The notes under the pieces are model-generated. The model worked only from the letters and a program-made list of their open reading frames with translations, searched no databases and was not told the origin of the DNA. Shown in pieces: positions 1 through 8,919 of a stretch of DNA of 64,000 nt; within the stretch, counting starts at the first letter, position 1; each line of letters starts with the position of its first letter. Location: contig NZ_CP091110.1 in the NCBI RefSeq assembly GCF_021560175.1, positions 5,086,501 through 5,150,500 on the forward strand, written 5' to 3'. This DNA is from Neobacillus drentensis. GTDB taxonomy: Bacteria; Bacillota; Bacilli; Bacillales; Cytobacillaceae. A program made the position numbers and the translations under genes.

Positions 1-237
1 ATAATCGATGGAATATATAGAAGAGACACCAACGGCAGTATAGATTTTGTTTCGAAATTCATTTTTGACCCGTTCCAGATCATCCGAATAGTCAATCTTC
101 TTTTGTTCGGAAAGGTGACTCATCGTCACATTGTAAAATAACAGATTCGTTAAGATGACTGGAAAAAAAACGCAAACAAAATAAAGAATAAGTAATTTAT
201 TGCGTAAACGCATATTATCAAAGCTTGAAAGTCTCAT
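1..237 (-). CDS. YesM-type sensor histidine kinase, N-terminal part (runs off left edge)
   Basis: Reading the minus strand from ATG at 237 gives 79 codons without a stop to the window edge. The protein begins MRLSSFDNMRLRNKLLIL and continues into a hydrophobic helix, then a polar extracellular stretch. This matches the start of the other large sensor kinase in the window (37940-39721), which has the same 'LxxKLLIxY' entry to its first membrane helix. An AAAGGA ribosome binding site lies just upstream, and only 12 bases separate it from the response regulator gene, so the two form one operon. It is inferred to be the sensor partner sensing an extracellular sugar or its binding protein. The catalytic His domain is outside the window, so the assignment rests on the N-terminus and context. 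Confidence 0.75.
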   Translation of the reverse strand, partial: MRLSSFDNMRLRNKLLILYFVCVFFPVILTNLLFYNVTMSHLSEQKKIDYSDDLERVKNEFRNKIYTAVGVSSIYSIDY

Positions 238-249
238 ATTTTTAATCCT

Positions 250-1830
250 TTACAAGATGTTCGCCTGCTGTCGATACTCCGTCGGGGTCATCTTTTCCAT
301 CCTTTTAAATTGGTTGACGAAGTAATCCTGGTGTTTAATTCCGACCCTGTCCGATATTTCGTAAACTCTCAGATCCGTCTGCCGCAGCAGCCTCTTGGCT
401 TCTTGAATCCTGATGCCCATCAAGAATTCATTAAAGTAAACTCCGTATGTCTTTTTGAAAAGCTGACCCAGATATACTGGATTGAGCATCATTTTTTCAG
501 CGATTAGTTTCAGGGTCAAATTTTCGCTGTAGTGCATTTCGATATACGTTTTCGTTTTGTGCAAAACGGAGTGTACGCGATTTTTTCGTACCTTGCGATT
601 GAGTTCCACGTATTCCAGCACGAATTGCATAAACATACGTTGTAATTCAGCCGGTTGGATTGGATGATGTTCCCATTCTGTTATGAAATTCATGATCAAG
701 CTTGCAGGATTGTTATCCTCCATCGGTTTGATCCGTTCTACGAGCTTGCAAAAACAACGGCTAAGCGAAGCATGGACCGCCTGTGGAGCCATCCGCCTTT
801 GGCGAAATTCCAAGAACATGCTTTCTACTGCATGAGCGGCGCTATCTGCATCACAATCCTCCACACACTCCAATAGAGTTGAATAGAATTTGTCATCCAG
901 ATCGGTAAACTGCATCGGGATTTCGCGCACATGCTGGTAATCAAGGATGTGCATGTCCGGCAGCAAAAACTTATACTGAGTTGTTTCGACAGCTGTCTGA
1001 TACGAGTGTTGAAGCGAACGGATTCCATTCACCGGATCTCCAATGTAAATTGCCACAGGAGTGTCAAGTATGCAGAGAAGCTGTGAATGGAGCGATTCGG
1101 CGATTCCTTGCACAGACATGTGACATTCATCCGGATTTGATGTAAGCACCAGCCCGTACTTGCCAGGATGCAGTTCGATCACGGTAGCGCGGAAATGGGG
1201 ATCCAAACTGGATAAACAATCGCCTATTTGCTGTTTCAGCTGATGTTCACTCTGTTGGCAATCGGAAGAAGCTGGATGGAAAAATACCTCTATGATGCAA
1301 AAATTATATTCTCCTGTTGGGCCGCTATACCAGTCAGGAGCGTATTCTTCAAGCCACCATTCGCTAAAGCTTCCCTTAATCAGCCGTTCTAGTGCCGCTT
1401 CCGATATAATTTTGCGTGTAATTCCACTTTTTTGCAGTCTCATTCTCTCTTCACCGAAATGTACGGATAGACTTTCCAGAATGGCATGCAGTTCTTTCTC
1501 ACCAACCGGTTTCAGAAGGAAATCATGTACTCCGTAACGGATAGCCTGCTGTGCAAATTTAAAGTCATTGAAACCGCTCAATATAATAAATTTCGGTGAA
1601 TACCCGGTATTAGAGTTCACAACAAGTTTAATCAAATCCAATCCATCAAGTTCAGGCATTTTGATATCCGTAATGACCAGATCCGGTTTTTGGGACTGGA
1701 TTAATTCATAGGCTTGTACACCGTCTTCTGCTTCATCGCAAATCTCAAACCCGTATTTTTGCCAATCTATCATTTTAGTTAAGCCTTTCCGAATAAACTT
1801 TTCGTCATCTACCAGCAAGACCTTATACAT
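250..1830 (-). CDS. YesN-type response regulator with AraC DNA-binding domain
   Basis: The 526-residue protein has an N-terminal receiver domain (about 1-120) with the acidic pair D8/D9, phospho-acceptor D55 in VITDIKMPELDG, S85 and K107 (LLKP). A long middle region of unknown fold follows, and a C-terminal AraC/HTH_18 domain (about 425-526) ends in the typical GIKHQDYFVNQFKRMEKMTP segment. It would act as a phosphorylation-dependent transcriptional activator, typically of a neighbouring carbohydrate transporter operon. It is followed 12 bases later by the kinase gene. Its target genes are not evident here and probably lie left of the window. It is similar in length and layout to the regulator at 39718-41304. 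Confidence 0.9.
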   Translation of the reverse strand: MYKVLLVDDEKFIRKGLTKMIDWQKYGFEICDEAEDGVQAYELIQSQKPDLVITDIKMPELDGLDLIKLVVNSNTGYSPKFIILSGFNDFKFAQQAIRYGVHDFLLKPVGEKELHAILESLSVHFGEERMRLQKSGITRKIISEAALERLIKGSFSEWWLEEYAPDWYSGPTGEYNFCIIEVFFHPASSDCQQSEHQLKQQIGDCLSSLDPHFRATVIELHPGKYGLVLTSNPDECHMSVQGIAESLHSQLLCILDTPVAIYIGDPVNGIRSLQHSYQTAVETTQYKFLLPDMHILDYQHVREIPMQFTDLDDKFYSTLLECVEDCDADSAAHAVESMFLEFRQRRMAPQAVHASLSRCFCKLVERIKPMEDNNPASLIMNFITEWEHHPIQPAELQRMFMQFVLEYVELNRKVRKNRVHSVLHKTKTYIEMHYSENLTLKLIAEKMMLNPVYLGQLFKKTYGVYFNEFLMGIRIQEAKRLLRQTDLRVYEISDRVGIKHQDYFVNQFKRMEKMTPTEYRQQANIL

Positions 1831-2337
1831 TCCAGATCACTGCCCTTCTTATTCCTATGTTTTATCGGTTCTTGAATACTAGTCCCATATTCAGTCTGTA
1901 TTAACTAAAGCTTTTTTAAAACTTCTCCCTATGCAGGCTCTCAAAACTTGGTTTGAGGGTTGAACGATAGCTGCTTTTTGGAATGACAATGGACACATAC
2001 ACACCTACTAAACTTACAAAAAGAAGCCGCCCATTAATTAAGCAGCTCGTTAAATAACCTATAGATTGACCAAAAAGTAATGTAAGAAACTTTATTCCAA
2101 AGTCATCGTTAGTCCACTCCTTGTATCTTAATAAAAAGGGTGCTTTAACCACTTTAGGTGCAGGGTTTTCTTGGATTTCCCCATTGACCCAGAATTGAAC
2201 TTAAATAAAACGTTTTCAACTTAATTAGAATAATAAGATAATTACTCCTTCCATGCATTGATATTTTCCTATATGTTATTGATATATTCTAAGTTTCTGT
2301 TAGCGTAAGGCCCTTCTAATAATTGCAGAATCAGTGA
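1831..2337. other. Gene-poor stretch with a promoter-like relic
   Basis: About 500 bases with no convincing gene. A 78-codon minus-strand open frame with a GTG start (1916-2152) has one hydrophobic stretch but no ribosome binding site and no recognised family, so it is not called. A cre-like sequence (2205-2218, 12 of 14 consensus bases by eye) and the leader relic at 2103-2155 fall within it. The stretch separates the two-component genes from the nitroreductase. Confidence 0.5.
2103..2155 (-). repeat. Second copy of the GH43 leader (RBS and start codon context)
   Basis: This 53-base stretch matches 33908-33960, the start codon and leader of the GH43 gene, at roughly four of five positions by eye. 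The match includes an unbroken run TCCACTCCTTGTATC and a run TAATAAAAAG. On the minus strand both give an AAGGAGTGGA ribosome binding site the same distance from an ATG. Here the reading frame stops after four codons (Met-Thr-Leu-Glu-stop), so it looks like the leader of a lost gene. Confidence 0.55.
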
Positions 2338-3002
2338 TTAAATCCCCCTAAAATGGACAACTTCATCAATAGGGACCCTGTTTGAAACATATTGATTATA
2401 TGGATGCTCGGGGTCCGCATACCCAATCATGATACCCACGATGATTTTCTGATTGGTCGGGATGCCTAGTACGTTTCTAATATATGGGGGTAGGAAACCG
2501 AGCTTGCTGCCGGTGCTGAATCCAGTCCATGGGCCTTAGCTGCAAGCATCAGGCTGTTGGCAAACATCCCAAGATCAAACAATGACCAATCTGTAAGCGA
2601 ATGATCAAGGCATAGGAAGATGGCAACAGGAGCTCCAAAAAACTGATAGTTATTTTTCCAATTTTTATATCGCGCAGCCTCGTCATCACGGACAATTCCC
2701 ATGCTTTTAAATGACTCTGCAAAGCTCTTTTTCATTCGGTCATCTATATACTCAGGCCATATCTTTGGTGTAGGTAAATCCTGAGTATGGGGTTCGTGAT
2801 TTTCAAAGGATTGTAGGTAAGCCTTTCTTAACTCTTCTAACTTTTTATCACTCGCTGCATATATTTCCCAAGGTTGTGAATTGGCCCAAGACGGTGCACG
2901 AATAGCTGCTGACAGTACCAATGTCAATAATTCCTTGCTTACAGGCTTATTTAAAAATTTCCGAATGGTATGCCTTTCAAAAAATATTTTGGTAGCTTCC
3001 AT
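2338..3002 (-). pseudogene. Nitroreductase family protein, frameshifted near C-terminus
   Basis: An FMN-dependent nitroreductase-like protein that normally reduces nitro compounds, quinones or similar substrates with NAD(P)H. The N-terminus carries the family pattern RHTIRKFLNKPV and then APSWANSQPWE, which form the flavin site. The frame stops early at 2466 (178 residues). The missing tail is present in another frame: IRNVLGIPTNQKIIVGIMIG, ending at the stop codon at 2338-2340. Restoring one C to the CCCCC run just before the break (minus strand, around 2485-2490) reads YPPYIRNVLG and gives a normal 221-residue protein. The single homopolymer defect could be a sequencing error. It has its own ribosome binding site and appears monocistronic. 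Confidence 0.8.
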
Positions 3003-3080
3003 TTAGAACCTCCTTTAACTACTCTAAAAACCAGTTAGCTCTTATATATTTAGCTAGTTATGAAAATGGGTTAAAAGAGA

Positions 3081-3129
3081 AAGCTGATTTCAAAAGGCTA
3101 TTACGATCACTCCTTTTGAAATCAGCCTT
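3081..3129 (-). terminator. Rho-independent terminator after the GH5 gene
   Basis: A long hairpin with stem arms 3081-3097 and 3112-3129 (one mismatch) lies 25 bases after the GH5 stop codon. On the minus strand it is followed by a T-rich CTCTTTT tract. It would end the xynP-xynB-GH5 transcript. Confidence 0.75.
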
Positions 3130-3153
3130 TATACTCAGTTATCTATCAAAAAA

Positions 3154-4635
3154 TCAACCATTTCCCAGCTGAACTTTTTCGTTTGTATGTTTTTTCAATA
3201 TATTTAGCAAGCCTTCGTTAATTTTACAGTTTTTAAAGGCAAATGACTGCATCACAAGGTCGATTTCTTCTTCCGATAAATCTTTAAAAATCTTCGCATA
3301 CTCAGGCTGAATCAAAGCCCCGACATAAATGGTAAAAATGGCTTGTGATATGCTGGAAAGATTAAAGCTATGAGACATTTCAGGATTAACAACCTCTTCT
3401 AAATGGCTGGCTAACTCCTCGACTGATTCTCTTGCCTTAAACCCAGGCAGCCAAATCATCCAATCATCCGTATTTAATGCATGTTTCATTTTTAAAATCG
3501 AAGAAACCTTCTGCATATACTCTGAATTAGGGTCAAGCGTCACTAACCCCATAACCCCAACATCTTTATACGTCCAAGTCGTCCAATGTGCGCCGAAATC
3601 TTCAAAAATACTAATTTGTTCATCCATTGCACTTAAACGATCTGGGATCTCCTGTTCTGGTCCATTATAGACAGAGCCAAACTCCCCCACCCAAAGAGGA
3701 ACATCATATTTCTGTGCAAATTTAGTGCCTTCATGGTTATAAAATACTTCCTCTTGGACAGATTTATCCCAATACTTGCCACTTTCTACGCGGGCCGTTT
3801 TTGCATCGGCCACCCCTGGGTACTGTCCCGGTCCAAATCCAGCCGCCGTATAGTTATGACTGCTGTAGACTAAATTTTTAGCAAACGGAGCTTCTAAGCC
3901 ATCAAATAGTTTGGAATAGTTATCCCCCTCAAGGAAAATGATGTGGTCTGGATCGATATTTCGAATTGCTTCCACTACCCGTCTGTAGACCCGATTCATC
4001 CTTTCCCAATCCGGTTTATAATTCCCAAAGAATGTATGTGGAAAATCGCCGTGCGGAGTATTCACACAAGGTTCATTCATGACGTTATATCCTGCAATTA
4101 CAGCTCTCCCTTTGTAACGGCGTGCAAACTCTTCCCAAAGAGCAATAAATCGGTCTTGATACGTTTTGTCATGCCAGAAAAAGCTATGACGCACATCATT
4201 ATCTGAATGCCAGTGGGTATTTTGAAACCCCTGCACGGCATGAAGATCAAGTATCACGTAAATCCCGTGCTTTTCACAGAGATAAATGATCTTGTCCAAG
4301 CGGTTAAATCCAGATTCCTTGTAAGTGAATGGGGCTTCATCATCCTCAAAATGACGATAATTTAAAGGAATGCGAATGGTGGTAGCTCCCCAGCTTTTAA
4401 TAAACTCAATATCGTCTTCACCGAAGAAGTAATGCAGCAGCCGATCAAATAAAAATTCAGCTTTTTCTTTTCCAATCACTTCCGCAACTGTATGACGAAG
4501 GGCATGTTCCGTTCCTGTGTAGCCATTAATAAAGTCCTCCATATTCATCCAGCCGCCAATGCAGGTACCTCTAAGTTGGATTGGATTTCCCAATGAATCC
4601 GTAATTCTACTACCTTTTACCTGAAGCATTTCCAT
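3154..4635 (-). CDS. Intracellular GH5 family glycoside hydrolase
   Basis: A 493-residue TIM-barrel glycosidase of family GH5. The acid/base Glu is E188 in NVMNEP and the nucleophile is E318 in LWVGEFGS. Other family features are RIPLNYR (about 88-94) and LDLHAVQG (129-136). About 110 residues follow the barrel, forming a helical C-terminal region I do not recognise. There is no signal peptide, so it acts on imported oligosaccharides. It is the last gene of the XylR-controlled xynP-xynB-GH5 operon, 30 bases after xynB, with a good AAGGAAGGG ribosome binding site. GH5 covers cellulases, mannanases and exo-glucosidases, and the exact substrate cannot be read from sequence; the operon suggests beta-1,4-linked xylo- or gluco-oligosaccharides. 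Confidence 0.85.
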   Translation of the reverse strand: MEMLQVKGSRITDSLGNPIQLRGTCIGGWMNMEDFINGYTGTEHALRHTVAEVIGKEKAEFLFDRLLHYFFGEDDIEFIKSWGATTIRIPLNYRHFEDDEAPFTYKESGFNRLDKIIYLCEKHGIYVILDLHAVQGFQNTHWHSDNDVRHSFFWHDKTYQDRFIALWEEFARRYKGRAVIAGYNVMNEPCVNTPHGDFPHTFFGNYKPDWERMNRVYRRVVEAIRNIDPDHIIFLEGDNYSKLFDGLEAPFAKNLVYSSHNYTAAGFGPGQYPGVADAKTARVESGKYWDKSVQEEVFYNHEGTKFAQKYDVPLWVGEFGSVYNGPEQEIPDRLSAMDEQISIFEDFGAHWTTWTYKDVGVMGLVTLDPNSEYMQKVSSILKMKHALNTDDWMIWLPGFKARESVEELASHLEEVVNPEMSHSFNLSSISQAIFTIYVGALIQPEYAKIFKDLSEEEIDLVMQSFAFKNCKINEGLLNILKKHTNEKVQLGNG

Positions 4636-4665
4636 TTTGATTCCCTTCCTTTCACTAAAAACGTA

Positions 4666-6270
4666 TTAGAGTTCTAGATAAGTAAACTGGTCAAAATCAG
4701 CTGGTTTACTTACTCCACTAGTATCTTGGCAATGCATACCTACAAATGCCCCGGTAAATCCGTTTAACCGGACATACTCATCTGACAGTTTGTAAGATTC
4801 GAAGGTGGCAGGAAGATCAGTCCACGTTACATTTTCAAAAGAATAAGCGAATTGATAGGTATGTTCCCTAACTTTTACTTTTAAATAAACATACTCAATC
4901 GATTCCGGTATTTGTACTTCTGACCCTTGAATCGGTTGGGAGAAAGTAAAGTTATCACAGCTTACGATGTCAATAATCCTGCCTTTTTCCTCATTCCAGG
5001 TAATTTGAACAGATGTCCAGTTCTCGGTATTGTAATAGCAAACCAAGCCCGCTGCCTGCTGGAAGGTATCTGGATTAAATGATACCGATGTGCTTGCGTC
5101 AAAATGGAATGACTGCCAGCGTCGTGCAACCAGTGCTTGAGTAAAGCAGGAGGTTAACGACTCTTTTCCATAAAGGCGCAGATGTCCCGGTCTGTCAGTC
5201 AATGACATGATATTTTCCGTTAATGGAATTCGTAAGGACTGGAAGTGATGATTTAAAGCCGGGCGATCAAAGTGATCCACGATATCATAATCCCGATCCC
5301 ATTTTACTTCTTCCATTTGAGGTGCTTCTACTTCAACAGAGCCCTGCTTTCCACCCACAACATACGGCCAGCCGTCTCTCCACTCTAGTTTTTGAATGGC
5401 GGTTTCTCTGCCAAGCGGACAATATCCACGATAATCCAAAACAGGTTTGTCTTCGTGAGATAGCGGTCTGCCCGTTAGATGGGCTAAATACCATTCATTT
5501 GTATGTGTGTGAACAATGGAAGCATGTCCGCATTTTTGCAATGGGTTTCTAGGATCGTGCCAAGAAGTAAGAAAAGGATGATCTGGATGCAGCTCATAAG
5601 GTCCTTCTAGATTTTTGGATCTTGCTAAAGTGCCTGTATGAGCATATCTTGTGCCTCCCTCTGCTGTCAGCAGATAGTAGTAATCGTTAATATGATATAA
5701 ATGCTGCCCTTCCGTAAGTCGAATATCCGTTCCTTCAAAAATCATTTTTGGCTTACCGATTAATCGTTTTTCCTCATGGGAGTATTCCTGCAAGACAATC
5801 CCGCCAAAGGAATGCTTATAGGTTCTTTGGTCCCATAACATATTAATAATGTATTTTCTACCGTCCACATCATGGAAAAGAGAAGGGTCAAAGCCTGAAC
5901 TGTTTAAATAAACAGGGTCACTCCACTCCCCGTCAATGGTTTCACAGGTAGTTAAGTAGTTATGTGTATCCTTCCAGGCACCCGAATGCATTTTTACATC
6001 CGAATAGATGAGCCAGAACTTTCCGTCAGCATATGTTAAGCATGGTGCCCAAACACCGCCGGAATTAGGATTTCCTTTCATATCAATCAGTGAAACCCGA
6101 TTTAGCGGTCGTGAGACAAGATGCCAATGAACTAAATCCTTCGAATGATGGATTTGAACGCCAGGAAACCAATCAAATGTCGATGTTGCAATATAATAAT
6201 CATCTCCGACCCGGCAAATGCTCGGGTCGGGATTAAAGCCTTTTAATACTGGATTCTGTATTTTTTCCAT
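4666..6270 (-). CDS. xynB: GH43 beta-xylosidase XynB
   Basis: A 534-residue beta-1,4-xylosidase that releases xylose from xylo-oligosaccharides in the cytoplasm. The five-bladed propeller carries the catalytic residues seen in GH43 subfamily 11: base D15 (FNPDPS), pKa modulator D128 (SGFDPSLF) and acid E187 (RLTEGQHLY). The C-terminal 200 residues form the beta-sandwich that closes the active site in this subfamily. Length and order match XynB of Bacillus and Selenomonas. It starts 4 bases after the xynP stop codon, so the two are translationally close, as in the xynPB operon of B. subtilis. Some members also release arabinose. Confidence 0.95.
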   Translation of the reverse strand: MEKIQNPVLKGFNPDPSICRVGDDYYIATSTFDWFPGVQIHHSKDLVHWHLVSRPLNRVSLIDMKGNPNSGGVWAPCLTYADGKFWLIYSDVKMHSGAWKDTHNYLTTCETIDGEWSDPVYLNSSGFDPSLFHDVDGRKYIINMLWDQRTYKHSFGGIVLQEYSHEEKRLIGKPKMIFEGTDIRLTEGQHLYHINDYYYLLTAEGGTRYAHTGTLARSKNLEGPYELHPDHPFLTSWHDPRNPLQKCGHASIVHTHTNEWYLAHLTGRPLSHEDKPVLDYRGYCPLGRETAIQKLEWRDGWPYVVGGKQGSVEVEAPQMEEVKWDRDYDIVDHFDRPALNHHFQSLRIPLTENIMSLTDRPGHLRLYGKESLTSCFTQALVARRWQSFHFDASTSVSFNPDTFQQAAGLVCYYNTENWTSVQITWNEEKGRIIDIVSCDNFTFSQPIQGSEVQIPESIEYVYLKVKVREHTYQFAYSFENVTWTDLPATFESYKLSDEYVRLNGFTGAFVGMHCQDTSGVSKPADFDQFTYLEL

Positions 6271-6274
6271 TTTC

Positions 6275-7657
6275 TTATCCTCTCGTCTTTAGTTCAGCAA
6301 GCACTCTTTTATGTTCTTTTTCATCCAAGTTGTAGAAGTATATGGCCACAAGCTCGATAAGAACAAATACTGCCGGAATTGCGGTCATTGTGACCAAAAT
6401 ACCATGTAAAGCTGTTGCGGTTTGTACTTGATTGGCAACATAACCGAAGTTGGCCAATATCAAACCTGGGACAATTCCTCCGATTGCCATACCAAACTTG
6501 AAGAAGAATCCAACTAACGCGTAAATGACACCGCTTGCACGTTTGCCAGTCTTATATTCACCATAATCAATTGTTTCAGGGATTAATGCCCATGTAAAAG
6601 CACCTGCCGTGATGGTCCCTAATGCGGCAATTAAACGCCCTGCAAATACAAGTGGAACCATAGATGCAGGAATAACGAATAAAGCAATTAAGCCGATTGC
6701 CTTAAAGGATAAAGCAGTAAATAGTAACTTTTTCTTCCCCATCCATTTATACATCATTGGCATTAATGGCATAAGAATGAGTGCAGGAAGCGTTCCCATT
6801 AAACCATACCACTTAACTAAGTCCGGTCTTGCAACGTTATAAGTGACATAATAAATTCCAACCGAGTTGACGATGGAGTTAACACCGAAATTAAGAATAA
6901 AGAAAAAACATACGATGACTAGCGGCCGATTGGCCTTTAATTGAAGAAAGATATCTTTAAAATTAACTTTTGCATCTTTGGAGTGATTAATTTGTACTCG
7001 TTCTTTTGTATTCATGAAGCTGTAAATTAATAGAAGGGCACCTAAAACTCCCATGATTGACATGGTAATTTGCCATCCAGTACTTGTTTTTCCAGTTGCA
7101 TTTGTAAAAAGTCCGGCTAAAAGCGGTACTCCAAAGGAAACAATTAAGCCACCAGTATTTGAGAATAACATTCTAACGGAGGTTAAACTGACAACCTCTT
7201 TGTTATCTTGGGTAATCGCTGAAGTAAGGGCGGCATAAGGAATGTTAATTACTGAATATGTGATTGATAAAAGAATATAAGTAATATAGGCATACACTAG
7301 TTTCATAGGATCAGAAAACGCAGGAGTGGTAAAACAAAGAATTGCTACCCCAGCAAACGGAAAGGCACCATATAAAAGGTATGGACGAAATCTTCCATAT
7401 TTCGTATTTGTTTTATCAACAAATGTTCCAATAAGTGGATCCGCTACTGCATCAATCATACGAACGATCAGGAACATAAACCCTGCGGCTGCGGCCGAAA
7501 TTCCAAATACATCAGTATAAAAGAATAATAGATAACTACTTACTGTTTGATAAATGAAGTTACAAGCTAAATCCCCAGTGGCATAGCCAACTTTTTCTTT
7601 CATTCTGATTTTTCCTGTTGGGAGTACTGTTATTTTTTCAGCGAGATTTGTATTCAT
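6275..7657 (-). CDS. xynP: XynP, GPH-family xyloside/sugar symporter
   Basis: A 460-residue, 12-helix membrane carrier of the glycoside-pentoside-hexuronide (GPH) cation symporter family. Family marks include GYATGDLACNF near the start, the RMIDAVADPLIGTFVDKT loop after helix 2, and a central charged loop. It is the probable permease for xylobiose or other xylosides that XynB then splits. It is the first gene of the operon, and its promoter region holds a perfect XylR palindrome (7727-7759), so xylose should induce it. Confidence 0.93.
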   Translation of the reverse strand: MNTNLAEKITVLPTGKIRMKEKVGYATGDLACNFIYQTVSSYLLFFYTDVFGISAAAAGFMFLIVRMIDAVADPLIGTFVDKTNTKYGRFRPYLLYGAFPFAGVAILCFTTPAFSDPMKLVYAYITYILLSITYSVINIPYAALTSAITQDNKEVVSLTSVRMLFSNTGGLIVSFGVPLLAGLFTNATGKTSTGWQITMSIMGVLGALLLIYSFMNTKERVQINHSKDAKVNFKDIFLQLKANRPLVIVCFFFILNFGVNSIVNSVGIYYVTYNVARPDLVKWYGLMGTLPALILMPLMPMMYKWMGKKKLLFTALSFKAIGLIALFVIPASMVPLVFAGRLIAALGTITAGAFTWALIPETIDYGEYKTGKRASGVIYALVGFFFKFGMAIGGIVPGLILANFGYVANQVQTATALHGILVTMTAIPAVFVLIELVAIYFYNLDEKEHKRVLAELKTRG

Positions 7658-7726
7658 TCTAATCCTCCTTTTTTAATCCTTACTATGGATAAAATGAAGT
7701 GGGAACCTTGGCCTTTACAAGTTAGA

Positions 7727-7759
7727 AATCTTTGTTTGTTTGACACACAAACAAAGATT
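7727..7759 (-). promoter_or_regulatory. XylR operator of xynP-xynB-GH5
   Basis: A perfect inverted repeat: arms AATCTTTGTTTG (7727-7738) and CAAACAAAGATT (7748-7759) around a 9-base spacer. The TTTGTTTG-N9-CAAACAAA core matches the XylR operator pattern known from Bacillus and the other three sites in this window. Using the geometry seen at those sites, the -10 box would be TGTAAA at 7714-7719 (minus strand), with the operator covering the -35 region. Confidence 0.85.
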
Positions 7760-7782
7760 CGACAAAGAACCCTTCACTTAAT

Positions 7783-8817
7783 TCACTTAGACCAAATAAT
7801 CGAACATATTAATTCAAATAATTCTAGTATGACTTTTGGATTCTTCCCTGTTAAATTTTTAATTTTTTCCAATCTATAGTTCAATGTATTTCTATGAATT
7901 TTCAGTTTATTAGCCGTATTGTTACTATCTCCATTTTCCTCCATATATACTTGTAAGGTATGGAACAACTCCTGATGGATTCCTGAACTTTCTAATGCCG
8001 ACAAGATAGAAGGATGATAATCCCTGTTATCCAAAGCCAGATGTATAAATAACTTTAAATGATTATAATAATAGACCTTTTCTGAGGGTCTTATTTTCAC
8101 ACCAACTGAAAATGCATTGGCGGCTTGTTCTAGTGAACTGGCGGCAAATTCCTCGCTTTCACCTATCGCTACTTTTTCGATTTCCTTACTGACTAATAAA
8201 TGAGTTACTGCTTCCTTAAAGCTGTTAGTTTCTGTGATAAACAAGACTCTCTTACTATTGTCAATGGTGAGAAAATGCCTAAACCCATCAAAAAATTCCA
8301 TCATGCCTTTTGAATGTAAATTTCCTTTAATTAATATGGCTTGACATTTTCTTGTAAGGTCAATACCATACATTTTTCCTTGTTGTAAAAATTCATCATC
8401 ATAGCTTGCTTTTCGATAGGATAATTCATGATAAAATGTCTCACGCTTGATTCTATCATTTTGTGCTTTCTTATTTATGCTCTCCTGTTCAATTAGCAGT
8501 TTTGCTGTTGCCCCAACAAGCTTACTAAATGGCCTCACTTCATCCGGATGCCCCGTAATCCCAATAACCCCAATTATCTCACCGTTAATAATAATAGGTT
8601 CATTGACACCAGGCCTCATTCCGTCGCCTTCGGTATAAATCTCATTGTTGCTCTTTTGCTCAATGACCTTCGATGCCCCCTTATGTAAGGATCCTATCCT
8701 TTGCTTATCTCCACTCCCAATAATCATCCCTCTTTCATCCATCAGATTAATGTTATAGGGTATGATTTTCATCATTTCCTTTGTGACTTTCTCAGCTATT
8801 GGCTTCGATAATTTCAT
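7783..8817 (-). CDS. cdaR: CdaR/SdaR-type sugar-diacid transcriptional regulator
   Basis: A 344-residue regulator. The N-terminus (about 1-135) is the sugar-diacid recognition domain, recognisable from the start through GEIIGVIGITGHPDEVRPF. The C-terminus is the PucR/CdaR winged HTH: NTANKLKIHRNTLNYRLEKI. Characterised relatives respond to glycerate, glucarate or galactarate. It follows the glycerate kinase gene by about 100 bases on the same strand, which fits local control of glycerate use. The 30-bp palindrome upstream of glycerate kinase (10167-10196) is the obvious candidate target. The ribosome binding site is AAAAGGTG. Confidence 0.88.
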   Translation of the reverse strand: MKLSKPIAEKVTKEMMKIIPYNINLMDERGMIIGSGDKQRIGSLHKGASKVIEQKSNNEIYTEGDGMRPGVNEPIIINGEIIGVIGITGHPDEVRPFSKLVGATAKLLIEQESINKKAQNDRIKRETFYHELSYRKASYDDEFLQQGKMYGIDLTRKCQAILIKGNLHSKGMMEFFDGFRHFLTIDNSKRVLFITETNSFKEAVTHLLVSKEIEKVAIGESEEFAASSLEQAANAFSVGVKIRPSEKVYYYNHLKLFIHLALDNRDYHPSILSALESSGIHQELFHTLQVYMEENGDSNNTANKLKIHRNTLNYRLEKIKNLTGKNPKVILELFELICSIIWSK

Positions 8818-8919
8818 GACATCACCTTTTCTTACCAGCTATTCAATATTAGTTTAATCCCATTAAACCATTTAATAAATAGGGCAGAACTCATATTATG
8901 GCCCCTGATTCAATCACAT

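Noticed and set aside
1916..2152. 78-codon minus-strand frame with hydrophobic segment
   Set aside because: GTG start with no ribosome binding site, no recognised family, and it overlaps the relic leader in another frame.
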